This document shows positions 42,679-49,865 of a stretch of DNA of 64,000 bases, in pieces (position 1 is the first letter of the stretch; every line of letters starts with the position of its first letter). Source of the stretch: Oscillospiraceae bacterium (GTDB taxonomy: Bacteria > Bacillota > Clostridia > Oscillospirales > Oscillospiraceae); contig SVLJ01000008.1 of assembly GCA_015067995.1 (NCBI GenBank), forward strand, positions 40,193 to 104,192, read 5' to 3'. The notes below the pieces were generated by a model. That model searched no databases and was not told the DNA's origin. It saw nothing but the letters and a program-made list of their open reading frames with translations. Position numbers and translations under genes: made by a program.

Positions 42679-43455
42679 ATGGAGATCCGTGTGCTGGCGG
42701 TGGGCGACGTGGTGGGCGAGAGCGGTCTTGCCTGTCTGGAGCGCCAGCTGCGGCGGCTGAAAAAGGAGAAGAACATTGCCCTTGCGGTGGTCAACGGCGA
42801 AAATGTGGCCGGTGTGGGCCTTACCTGTGACCATGCATGGCGGATCTATGATGCCGGTGCCGATGCCGTGACGCTGGGCAACCATACCTTTGGCAAGATG
42901 GAGATCACCCGTCTTCTGGATGATGTGAACTGGCTGCTGCGTCCCGCCAATTATACCGGACATATGCCGGGGAAAGGCAGCACCGTTTTCGACATGGGCG
43001 CTTACAGCGTACGGGTGGTGAACCTCATTGGACGCTGTGACCTGAATTTCCATGCGGACAATCCCTTCGTCACTATGGATCGGTTACTGGAACACGGAAA
43101 GCGGGTAACCTTTACACTGGTTGATTTCCATGCGGAAGCTACCAGTGAGAAGTTGGCTATGGCCTACCATTTGGATGGCCGTGTGTCCGCCCTGTGGGGC
43201 ACCCATACCCATGTCCCCACCGCCGATGAACAAATATTTTCCGGCGGCACCGGTTATATCACCGATCTGGGTATGACCGGTCCCATCCATTCCGTGCTGG
43301 GCATTCGGCCAGAGCAGTCGGTGGAGACATTTATGGGAGGTTTGCCGGGACGTTATCAGACGGCACCCGGCCCGTGCAAGCTGCAGGGGGCCATCTTTAC
43401 TCTGAACAGCAATACCGGCCTCTGTACCGCTGTGGAGCGGATCGATATCCGCTGA
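42679..43455 (+). CDS. ymdB: YmdB-type metallophosphoesterase (TIGR00282)
   Basis: 258 residues from the ATG at 42679 with AAAGGAG upstream. 'VLAVGDVVGESGLACLERQL' and 'VVNGENVAGVGLTCDHAW' are metal-binding blocks; 'GNHTFGK', 'DFHAEATSEKLAMAYHLDG' and 'GTHTHVPTADEQIF' complete the family signature. Bacillus YmdB hydrolyses 2',3'-cyclic nucleotides and affects biofilm and motility decisions. It is usually encoded near rny, which is not seen here. Confidence 0.94.
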   Translation: MEIRVLAVGDVVGESGLACLERQLRRLKKEKNIALAVVNGENVAGVGLTCDHAWRIYDAGADAVTLGNHTFGKMEITRLLDDVNWLLRPANYTGHMPGKGSTVFDMGAYSVRVVNLIGRCDLNFHADNPFVTMDRLLEHGKRVTFTLVDFHAEATSEKLAMAYHLDGRVSALWGTHTHVPTADEQIFSGGTGYITDLGMTGPIHSVLGIRPEQSVETFMGGLPGRYQTAPGPCKLQGAIFTLNSNTGLCTAVERIDIR

Positions 43456-43484
43456 TATTAACAACAGAAAGAGAGACGATTTCC

Positions 43485-43967
43485 ATGTCTATTGAAAAGG
43501 TGAGAGAGTATTTCCGGCCCCTGGGTCTGGAGGGGCAGATCCGTGAATTCGAAGTGTCTTCCGCCACGGTGGAGCTGGCTGCGCTGGCAGTGGGTGTGGA
43601 AGGCGCCCGCATCGCTAAGAGCCTCAGCTTCAAGATCGGTGATGATCCCATCATCATCGTGGTGGCCGGCGACGCCAAAGTGGATAACAGCCGCTACAAA
43701 GGCTATTTCCACACCAAGGCAAAAATGCTCACCCACGAGGAGGCACACGAGCGCATCGGTCACGATGTGGGCGGTGTGTGTCCCTTTGCTCTGCCTGCTG
43801 ACGTGAAGGTCTATCTGGACGTTTCCATGCAGCGGTTTGAGACGGTATTTCCCGCTGCAGGCAGCAGCAACAGCGCCATTGAGTTTACCTGCGCGGAGCT
43901 GGAGAAGTATTCCTCCAACTTTACTGCGTGGGTGGATGTCTGCAAGGGATGGAGAGAAGGGGAGTAA
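43485..43967 (+). CDS. YbaK/EbsC-family aminoacyl-tRNA deacylase (trans-editing)
   Basis: 160 residues from the ATG at 43485. 'AALAVGVEGARIAKSLSFKI' holds the conserved Lys region, 'VVAGDAKVDNSRYKGYF' and 'HDVGGVCPFALPADVKVYLD' the GG-x-x-P loop. Family members clear mischarged Cys- or Ala-tRNA(Pro), or related tRNAs. The nearby ProS (46227) appears to be the type lacking the inserted editing domain, so editing in trans by this protein is plausible but not shown. Followed by a phosphoesterase gene 3 nt downstream. Confidence 0.9.
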   Translation: MSIEKVREYFRPLGLEGQIREFEVSSATVELAALAVGVEGARIAKSLSFKIGDDPIIIVVAGDAKVDNSRYKGYFHTKAKMLTHEEAHERIGHDVGGVCPFALPADVKVYLDVSMQRFETVFPAAGSSNSAIEFTCAELEKYSSNFTAWVDVCKGWREGE

Positions 43968-43970
43968 TCC

Positions 43971-45068
43971 ATGTTCCGTTTTGTCCATGCGGCGGACTTT
44001 CATCTGGACAGCGCGTTACGTGCCCTGTCGCCCAGACAAGCGGCGGTACGCCGCCGGGAAAGTCGTGAGCTGCCGCAGCGGCTTGCGAATTATGTAAACC
44101 AAAATGATATCGATCTGGTGCTGCTGTCCGGTGATCTGCTGGACAGCAATGCCGGTTACCGTGAAACGGCGCAGGCGCTGCGGGATGCGCTGGCATCCAT
44201 GGATGCGCCGGTGTTCATTGCGCCGGGCAACCATGACTGGTACGGTTCCGACAGTCCCTACGCGACCATGGAATGGCCGGAGAATGTTCATATCTTTTCC
44301 GAGAGCGTGCTAACCTGCGTGGAGGTTCCGGCGCTGAATGCTGTGGTCTACGGTGCGGCCTTTACGGGAACAGAGCAGTATCGACCCATGCTGGAAGGGT
44401 TCCGGGCACCGGAGGACGGCAGAGTACATATGGGTGTGCTCCACGGGGAGCTGGGTGCGGCAGATACCCGCTATGGCGCCGTTTCCCGGCAGGAGGCGGC
44501 TGACAGCGGACTTCTCTATCTGGCGCTGGGACATATCCACAAGCGCGGTGAGCCTGTCTGCTGCGGAAAGACCACTGTAGCATGGCCCGGCTGTCCTGAA
44601 GGCCGCGGGTTTGATGAGCTGGGGGAGAAGGGCTTCTATGTGGGAACGGTGGCGGACAACGGTGCTGTTTCTTTGGAATTTGTGCCCTTTGCCCAACATC
44701 GCTACGAGATCCTGCAGGTGGATGTGACGGGGCGTGAGCCCCGGCAGGCGGTGGAAGCCGCGCTGCCGGAGAGCACAGGCCGCGATCTCTATCGCATCCT
44801 CCTCACCGGCGAGACCGGGGAGGAGGGCGTGGACACAGACGGACTGCAGACGGCGCTGGCAGACCGGTTTTACGCACTGGAGATCCGGGATGCCACCCGG
44901 CCTGCGGAGGATCTGTGGGCCAGAGCGGAGGAGGACTCCCTGCGGGGACTGTTCCTGCGGGAGCTGAGAATGAAATACAAGGCTGCGGAAACGGACGCGG
45001 AACGGGAAACTGTGGTTCGTGCGGTGCGGTTCGGACTGGCGGCACTGGAGCGGCGTGATATGGGCTGA
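43971..45068 (+). CDS. SbcD/YhaO-like metallophosphoesterase
   Basis: 365 residues. Calcineurin-type motifs: 'FVHAADFHLDSAL' (D-x-H), 'LVLLSGDLLDSNAGY' (G-D-x-x-D), 'FIAPGNHDWYG' (G-N-H-D) and 'LALGHIHKRGEP' (G-H-x-H). A C-terminal capping region follows. Such proteins are the nuclease half of SbcCD/YhaON-type DNA repair complexes. The expected SMC-like ATPase partner is not downstream; the next gene is an asparaginase. Either the partner is elsewhere or the enzyme acts alone. Confidence 0.88.
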   Translation: MFRFVHAADFHLDSALRALSPRQAAVRRRESRELPQRLANYVNQNDIDLVLLSGDLLDSNAGYRETAQALRDALASMDAPVFIAPGNHDWYGSDSPYATMEWPENVHIFSESVLTCVEVPALNAVVYGAAFTGTEQYRPMLEGFRAPEDGRVHMGVLHGELGAADTRYGAVSRQEAADSGLLYLALGHIHKRGEPVCCGKTTVAWPGCPEGRGFDELGEKGFYVGTVADNGAVSLEFVPFAQHRYEILQVDVTGREPRQAVEAALPESTGRDLYRILLTGETGEEGVDTDGLQTALADRFYALEIRDATRPAEDLWARAEEDSLRGLFLRELRMKYKAAETDAERETVVRAVRFGLAALERRDMG

Positions 45069-45100
45069 TGCCCAATATGGAAAAACGGAGAGAGAAGAAC

Positions 45101-46114
45101 ATGAAAAAGATCCTGATGATCGGTACTGGCGGCACCATCGCCTCCGAGGCCACAGCCAACGGTCTGGCACCGGAGCTGACCAGCCGGCAGCTGCTGAGCC
45201 ATGTGCCGGGCATTTCCGCCATCTGCGATGTGGATTGTCTGCAGCTGCTGAGTCTGGACAGCACCAACATCACTCCCGTCCACTGGCTGAAGATCGCCCG
45301 GTGCATTGAGGACAACTACAACGATTACGACGGCTTCGTCATTACCCACGGCACCGACACCATGGCCTACACCGCTTCCGGCCTCAGCTATCTGGTGCAG
45401 GGGAGTCCCAAGCCCATCATTATGACCGGCGCACAGAAGCCCATCGGCTTCGATTCCACAGACTCCAAGGTGAATCTGCTGGACGCTTTCCGGGTGGCTT
45501 CCGAGGACATGCCCGGCGTCAATATCGTGTTCAACGGGCGGGTGATCCTGGGAACCCGGGCACAGAAGACGCACTCCAAGAGCTTTCAGGCGTTTTCCTC
45601 CATCAATTACCCCTATCTGGGCGTTCTGCGGGACGGCGTGCTGCTGCCCTATGTGAAGCAGGATGCATCAGAGAAGCCCGCCTTTTACCGCAACCTGAAT
45701 TCTCAGGTGGCACTGCTGAAGCTGGTGCCCGGCGCAGGCCATGAGGTGCTGGACTTCATTCTGGAGCGCAATCAGGCCATCATCATCGAGAGCTTCGGCG
45801 TGGGCGGCCTGCCGGAGGCCGGCGGCTTCTACGAGAGTGTCTGCAGGTGGATGGAGAAGGGACGCACCGTGGTGCTCACCACGCAGGTGCAGAACGAGGG
45901 CAGCGATCTCACTGTTTATCAGGTGGGGCAGCGGCTGAAGACCACGCTGGGCGTGCTGGAGGCCTACGACATGACCACCGAGTCCGCCTATGCCAAGCTG
46001 ACGTGGATCCTGGCTCAGACCAGCGATCCCATGGAGGTCAAGAAGATGTTCTATACCCCTGTGGGACGGGATATCCTCTGGCCCAAGGAGCGTGCAATGG
46101 CGGAAAACGCATGA
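45101..46114 (+). CDS. Asparaginase (type I)
   Basis: 337 residues from the ATG at 45101, chosen for its spacing from CGGAGAGAG; an upstream ATG at 45068 overlaps the previous stop and cannot be ruled out. First catalytic Thr in 'ILMIGTGGTIASEATANGL', second in 'FVITHGTDTMAYTASGLSY', then 'KPIIMTGAQKPIGFDSTDSK'. No signal peptide, so the cytoplasmic type I enzyme. It hydrolyses L-asparagine to aspartate and ammonia. Confidence 0.94.
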   Translation: MKKILMIGTGGTIASEATANGLAPELTSRQLLSHVPGISAICDVDCLQLLSLDSTNITPVHWLKIARCIEDNYNDYDGFVITHGTDTMAYTASGLSYLVQGSPKPIIMTGAQKPIGFDSTDSKVNLLDAFRVASEDMPGVNIVFNGRVILGTRAQKTHSKSFQAFSSINYPYLGVLRDGVLLPYVKQDASEKPAFYRNLNSQVALLKLVPGAGHEVLDFILERNQAIIIESFGVGGLPEAGGFYESVCRWMEKGRTVVLTTQVQNEGSDLTVYQVGQRLKTTLGVLEAYDMTTESAYAKLTWILAQTSDPMEVKKMFYTPVGRDILWPKERAMAENA

Positions 46115-46130
46115 CGGATGGTTTCGACAG

Positions 46131-46193
46131 TTGACAATCCGGACCGTTGCGGATAAAATAAATCGTTGGCAATTACTTGCAGGATGATCCTGC
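46131..46193 (+). promoter_or_regulatory. Promoter of proS and short leader hairpin
   Basis: TTGACA (46131), 17 nt, TAAAAT (46154-46159). The leader holds a small hairpin GCAGGA-TGA-TCCTGC at 46179-46193. It is too short to be a recognisable T-box. Confidence 0.7.
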
Positions 46194-46226
46194 TGACACA
46201 TTATATATGTAAAGGAATGGAACATT

Positions 46227-47666
46227 ATGGCACAGGACAAGAGACAGGTTGACGCGATCACCGCACGTGACGTGGACTTTACCCAGTGGTATACCGACGT
46301 CTGCAAAAAGGCAGAGCTCATCGATTATTCCAGCATCAAGGGCATGTTCATCTATCGACCCTATGGCTACGCCATCTGGGAGAACATCCAGAGAGAGCTG
46401 GACGCACGCTTTAAGGAGACCGGACATGAAAACGTGATGATGCCCATGCTGATCCCCGAGTCCCTGCTCCAGAAGGAGAAGGATCACGTGGAGGGCTTCG
46501 CACCCGAGTGCGCATGGGTCACCTACGGCGGCAATGAGAAGCTGGAGGAGCGCTACTGCATCCGTCCCACTTCCGAGACCCTGTTCTGCGAGCATTTCGC
46601 CAATGTGATCCACTCTCACCGTGACCTGCCCAAGTTGTACAATCAGTGGTGCAGCGTTCTGCGCTGGGAGAAGACCTCCCGTCCCTTCCTGCGCCACCGT
46701 GAGTTCCTGTGGCAGGAAGGCCATACCATGCACGTGGACGAGGAGAACGCCCGTGAAGAGACCATGCGTATGCTGAACGTCTACGCCGACTTCATGGAAA
46801 ACGTGCTGGCCATGCCCGTCATCCGCGGCCGCAAGACCGATAAGGAGAAGTTCAACGGCGCGGAGGAGACCTACACCGTGGAGTGCATGATGCACGACCA
46901 CAAGGCGCTGCAGGCAGGTACCAGCCACTACTTCGGCGACGGCTTCGCCAAGGCCTTCGATATTACCTTCACCGGCAAGGACAACCAGCTGCATCATCCC
47001 CATCAGACCAGCTGGGGCGTGTCCACCCGTATGATCGGCGGCATCATCATGACCCACGGCGACGACAACGGTCTGGTGCTGCCTCCCCGCATCGCTCCCA
47101 CGCAGGTTGTGGTGATCCCCGTTGCGCAGCACAAGCCCGGCGTTCTGGACGCCGCCGCTGCTCTGCGTGACCGCCTGAACACCGTGGGCGTTCGCACCAA
47201 GATGGACGGCTCCGACAACTCTCCCGGCTGGAAGTTTGCCGAGTATGAAATGAAGGGTGTGCCCCTGCGCGTAGAGATCGGACCTAAGGATATCGAGAAG
47301 GAGCAGTGTGTCATCGCACGCCGCGACACCGGCGAGAAGACCTTTGTGCCTCTGGCTCAGCTGGAGGAGACCGTGGCGCAGCTGCTGGACGCCGTCCACG
47401 AGAACATGTACGCTATGGCTCTGAAGAACCGTGAGGACAACACCTTTGATATCCAGACTCCCGCCGAGGCCAAGGCCATCGTGGAGGGCAAGGGCGGTTT
47501 CCTGCGCTCCAAGTGGTGCGGCAAGCTGGAGTGTGAGCTGGCTATGAAGGAGCAGGCCGGCGTGTCCTCCCGCTGCATGCCTCTGCAGCAGACCCGCAGC
47601 ATCGGCAAGTGCCCCGTGTGCGGCGAGGAGTGCGGCACCGACATCATCTGGGGTGTGGCATACTAA
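46227..47666 (+). CDS. proS: Prolyl-tRNA synthetase, type 3 (archaeal/eukaryote-like)
   Basis: 479 residues; AAAGGAATGG upstream. 'SSIKGMFIYRPYGYAIWENI' and motif 2 'RWEKTSRPFLRHREFLWQEG' are class II core; motif 3 is in 'GVSTRMIGGIIMTHGDDNGL'. An anticodon-binding domain and a C-terminal extension follow, with Cys pair 'CPVCGEECG' near the end as in zinc-binding type 3 enzymes. No inserted editing domain lies between motifs 2 and 3. It charges tRNA(Pro); a YbaK-family deacylase is encoded 2.3 kb upstream. High-expression codon usage. Confidence 0.96.
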   Translation: MAQDKRQVDAITARDVDFTQWYTDVCKKAELIDYSSIKGMFIYRPYGYAIWENIQRELDARFKETGHENVMMPMLIPESLLQKEKDHVEGFAPECAWVTYGGNEKLEERYCIRPTSETLFCEHFANVIHSHRDLPKLYNQWCSVLRWEKTSRPFLRHREFLWQEGHTMHVDEENAREETMRMLNVYADFMENVLAMPVIRGRKTDKEKFNGAEETYTVECMMHDHKALQAGTSHYFGDGFAKAFDITFTGKDNQLHHPHQTSWGVSTRMIGGIIMTHGDDNGLVLPPRIAPTQVVVIPVAQHKPGVLDAAAALRDRLNTVGVRTKMDGSDNSPGWKFAEYEMKGVPLRVEIGPKDIEKEQCVIARRDTGEKTFVPLAQLEETVAQLLDAVHENMYAMALKNREDNTFDIQTPAEAKAIVEGKGGFLRSKWCGKLECELAMKEQAGVSSRCMPLQQTRSIGKCPVCGEECGTDIIWGVAY

Positions 47667-47686
47667 AAGATTGCTTTGCATAACGA

Positions 47687-47713
47687 AGAGGAGGGCGAAA
47701 GCCCTCCTCTTTT
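47687..47713 (+). terminator. Rho-independent terminator after proS
   Basis: A 10-bp stem (AGAGGAGGGC / GCCCTCCTCT), loop GAAA, then TTTG. Confidence 0.85.
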
Positions 47714-47904
47714 GTATGCTGCACGGATGGATGCTGTTTCCGCGGCAATCATAAAACGAAAGAAACGTAAGGAAATAAGTGAAGCGTGGGGGAGGGGGTA
47801 TGGTTTCTACTGATAGGCATAGAAAGGTTTGTAAAAAGGGATGAGACCAAACAAGACCCTATGGGACCCAACGTAACTACAACAGAGCACAACTGCAGCG
47901 GCAG

Positions 47905-47930
47905 AAAAAATCCACCCCATGCGGGGTGGA
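47905..47930 (-). terminator. Terminator of the XRE regulator gene
   Basis: An 8-bp stem (TCCACCCC / GGGGTGGA) with loop ATGC. On the minus strand it is followed by TTTTTT, immediately after the stop codon at 47933. Confidence 0.85.
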
Positions 47931-47932
47931 GA

Positions 47933-48193
47933 TCAGTTGCTATATTTTTCATAGAAGTCAGAAAGGAGCTCTCTTTCAGTAACTTTGAAGATTTGACAGA
48001 TCACGGCAAACTCATAGTCTTTGACAAGCCGTTTGTTGCGTTCAATTCGGCTGATCATCTGCTGATCGATGGAGATGCCGTAGGTCTGCATCTGCGCAGC
48101 AAGTGTTTCCTGCGACATACCGGCGGCATCCCGCAGCTGCTTCAGCTTAGCAGAGATCATATTTGAGTTGTTGTCAAAGCAAGTTCTCTGCAT
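47933..48193 (-). CDS. Small XRE-family helix-turn-helix regulator
   Basis: 86 residues from the ATG at 48193. 'AKLKQLRDAAGMSQETLAAQ' starts a Cro/C1-type HTH with recognition helix in 'ISIDQQMISRIERNKRLVKD'. A short C-terminal tail ends it; there is no sensor domain. It is divergent from a 65-residue gene and shares with it an AT-rich spacer holding repeated AATCRAACGT boxes, so autoregulation and control of that gene are plausible. Lower GC than the neighbours suggests acquisition by transfer. The 216-bp stretch between proS terminator and this gene shows no coding signal. Confidence 0.85.
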   Translation of the reverse strand: MQRTCFDNNSNMISAKLKQLRDAAGMSQETLAAQMQTYGISIDQQMISRIERNKRLVKDYEFAVICQIFKVTERELLSDFYEKYSN

Positions 48194-48205
48194 AAGCACC
48201 TACAT

Positions 48206-48268
48206 CAATCAAACGTATTTTCTTGACTCTATCATATTAATTATATTATAATTACGTTAATCGAACGT
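48206..48268 (+). promoter_or_regulatory. Promoter and repeated boxes upstream of the 65-aa gene
   Basis: TTGACT (48223) and TATAAT (48247-48252), 18-nt spacer. AATCAAACGT (48207-48216) and AATCGAACGT (48259-48268) flank it as direct repeats; the second lies in the inverted repeat ACGTT-AATCG-AACGT (48254-48268). These are likely binding sites for the adjacent XRE protein. Confidence 0.6.
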
Positions 48269-48287
48269 GATACGAGGAGGAAATATT

Positions 48288-48485
48288 ATGCAGCCTGACT
48301 TTGAAAGGGAAGAGGAACTGACGGCTTCCGACTGGAAGCACATGTACTGCATCCTGCTGCGAGGCGCGGATATCGCGTTGGAACGACTGCTGCTGAATGC
48401 GCCCATTGCTGCCCGTCGTGCTCTGGAAGCGACGATGGATGAGGCGGAGGAATATTATATCTCCGAGGCAGACCTCGAAAATTGA
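48288..48485 (+). CDS. Small acidic protein of unknown function
   Basis: 65 residues from the ATG at 48288, with CGAGGAGG upstream. Mostly helical and acidic ('EREEELTASDWKHMYCILLR', ending 'EYYISEADLEN'); a single Cys, no membrane segment. No family recognised. Adjacent to, and apparently controlled with, the divergent XRE regulator; the pair resembles a small regulatory or toxin-antitoxin-like cassette, but nothing in the sequence shows toxicity. Confidence 0.7.
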   Translation: MQPDFEREEELTASDWKHMYCILLRGADIALERLLLNAPIAARRALEATMDEAEEYYISEADLEN

Positions 48486-48565
48486 CAGACTTCGAAAATT
48501 GTGGTAAGGTGTGCGTTACATATGAAATTCTGCGTACCCGGCAAGGGTAGGAAAGAGGATGCCCC

Positions 48566-49018
48566 ATGACCATGCGTGATATCTGGAACAATATGGCCTA
48601 CCGTTTCTGTTTCTGGCTGATTGCGGCGCTGCTGGCGTACCGCACGGCACCGGATACGGGCTACGGACTGGCAGTGTCGGTGCTGACGGGCATCGTGTAT
48701 CTGGTGATGTGGGTGTTTCTGGTGCTGCTGGACGCCAGGGGCGGAAAGCGCTTTTCCGGACTGATGGGCTTCATGCTGGTGCTGATGGCGCTGATGACCA
48801 CCACCTTTGTGCTGGTACGCAATGGGCTGAATATCACGGTGATCGCCCTGTTCTGGCTGGTGCCGGTGGGTATGCCTCTGCAGGGTATCGTGCGGATGTT
48901 CAGCGATGCGGCCAGCAGGGCTGATGACTCCATGGCGCTGGTATCCGTCGTGCTGCTGGCGGCGCTCCTTGTACTGCGGACAATCCTCTGCCGCAAAAAG
49001 ACGAAATCCGGCGAATGA
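48566..49018 (+). CDS. Small integral membrane protein
   Basis: 150 residues; GGAAAGAGG upstream of ATGACC. Four or five hydrophobic helices ('FCFWLIAALLAYRTAP', 'VSVLTGIVYLVMWVFLVLLD', 'LMGFMLVLMALMTTTFVLV', 'VIALFWLVPVGMPLQGIV', 'VSVVLLAALLVLRTIL') and a basic end. No recognised family; possibly a permease-like or structural membrane protein. It lies 80 nt after the 65-residue gene and just before the terminator/promoter pair of the ribosomal operon. Confidence 0.7.
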   Translation: MTMRDIWNNMAYRFCFWLIAALLAYRTAPDTGYGLAVSVLTGIVYLVMWVFLVLLDARGGKRFSGLMGFMLVLMALMTTTFVLVRNGLNITVIALFWLVPVGMPLQGIVRMFSDAASRADDSMALVSVVLLAALLVLRTILCRKKTKSGE

Positions 49019-49075
49019 AAAAATTCTGCGGAATTACCAAACTTTTTTGAAAAAATTTATGAAAAATCGAGAAAT

Positions 49076-49102
49076 CCCTCTTGACAACAAGAGGGGTTTT
49101 TT
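49076..49102 (+). terminator. Terminator overlapping the S10 operon promoter
   Basis: An 8-bp stem (CCCTCTTG / CAAGAGGG), loop ACAA, then GTTTTTT. Its loop and right arm are also the -35 region and spacer of the promoter at 49081. Confidence 0.85.
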
Positions 49103-49109
49103 ATACAAT
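49081..49109 (+). promoter_or_regulatory. Main promoter of the S10 ribosomal operon
   Basis: Perfect TTGACA, 17-nt spacer, TACAAT. It starts inside the stem of the preceding terminator. Confidence 0.8.
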
Positions 49110-49398
49110 AGTCAAGCGCGTTAAGGGGTTACTATGCCCAGCGCACTGCGATGAACCGGGAGATTGCTCGGAGACGAGGTAACTTTCGGGGAGTATGTCC
49201 GATAATCGGGCGGCTGAGAAGGATCTGTACGTTGCGTAGATCGCTGCGCCATGATCAGTTACCGGCCGGAGCATGCATCCAGCCGGTATTTTTCGTGAGC
49301 CGGAATGATACGCACGGTTAAGCGTATAGAAAAAACTCTCGCCGTAGGTCGTCGAGACGAACTTGAAACAACCTACGAAATTCAGGAGGAAACAAACC
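49110..49398 (+). promoter_or_regulatory. Long structured leader of the S10 operon
   Basis: About 280 nt of untranslated RNA between promoter and rpsJ, with no plausible ORF. Structures seen: a bulged hairpin GATCT-ACG / CGT-AGATC (49222-49242), a terminator-like hairpin with T5 at 49260-49293, and a stem CGTAGGT / ACCTACG (49343-49349 with 49371-49377) just before the ribosome-binding site. It is likely an attenuating leader responding to a ribosomal protein, by analogy with L4 control of the enterobacterial S10 operon; the ligand here is unknown. Confidence 0.6.
49260..49293 (+). terminator. Candidate attenuator in the S10 leader
   Basis: Stem TACCGGC / GCCGGTA, extended past one mismatch by GGA/TCC, followed by TTTTT. 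It lies about 106 nt before rpsJ, so termination here would switch off the whole operon. Confidence 0.7.
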
Positions 49399-49713
49399 AT
49401 GGCAGCACAGAAGCAAATGATCCGCATTCGTCTGAAGGCCTATGACCATCAGGTCATCGACCAGAGCGCAGAGAAGATCGTCGAGACCGCCAAGCGTACC
49501 GGCGCTGAGGTTTCCGGCCCCATCCCTCTGCCCACCAAGAAGGAAATCGTCACCATCCTGCGCGCCGTCCATAAGTATAAGGACAGCCGCGAGCAGTTTG
49601 AGCGCCGCACCCACAAGCGCCTGATCGACATCACCAAGTCCACTCCCAAGACCGTCGAGGCTCTGATGGCTCTGGAGCTGCCTGCTGGTGTGGAGATCGA
49701 GATCAAGCTGTAA
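49399..49713 (+). CDS. rpsJ: 30S ribosomal protein S10
   Basis: 104 residues from the ATG at 49399 (CAGGAGG upstream), beginning '[20 protein letters not shown]' after six residues. '[20 protein letters not shown]' is the S10 loop. First gene of the ribosomal superoperon; also the NusE antitermination factor. A 152-nt structured spacer separates it from rplC. Confidence 0.98.
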   Translation: MAAQKQMIRIRLKAYDHQVIDQSAEKIVETAKRTGAEVSGPIPLPTKKEIVTILRAVHKYKDSREQFERRTHKRLIDITKSTPKTVEALMALELPAGVEIEIKL

Positions 49714-49753
49714 TCCACCAGCAAATACCTTTTATTTTAGTAACCCAAATTTG

Positions 49754-49839
49754 TTGCTCTACCCAAACGTCCGTCGACTTGCGTGAGACGGACGGGGTCA
49801 TGTCGGCAGAGCAATGCCGCAAAGCGGTATCTACGCCGA
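49754..49839 (+). other. Structured RNA element between rpsJ and rplC
   Basis: Several inverted repeats fill this non-coding spacer: TTGCTCT (49754) with AGAGCAA (49808), enclosing GTCCGTC (49769) with GACGGAC (49787); GTCGGC (49802) with GCCGAC (49834), enclosing TGCCGC-AAA-GCGGTA. The first and third stems interlock, so they would form a pseudoknot or compete. rplC begins 26 nt later. A regulatory role is inferred from structure and the odd gap. Confidence 0.55.
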
Positions 49840-49865
49840 CCAATAACCTTTAAGGAGGAAAATAC

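Noticed and set aside
46160-46226. T-box riboswitch upstream of proS
   Set aside because: The leader is only about 65 nt, with one small hairpin and no T-box sequence or terminator.
47786-48166. 126-aa plus-strand ORF opposite the XRE regulator
   Set aside because: It overlaps the clear HTH gene and its terminator on the other strand; composition is not protein-like.
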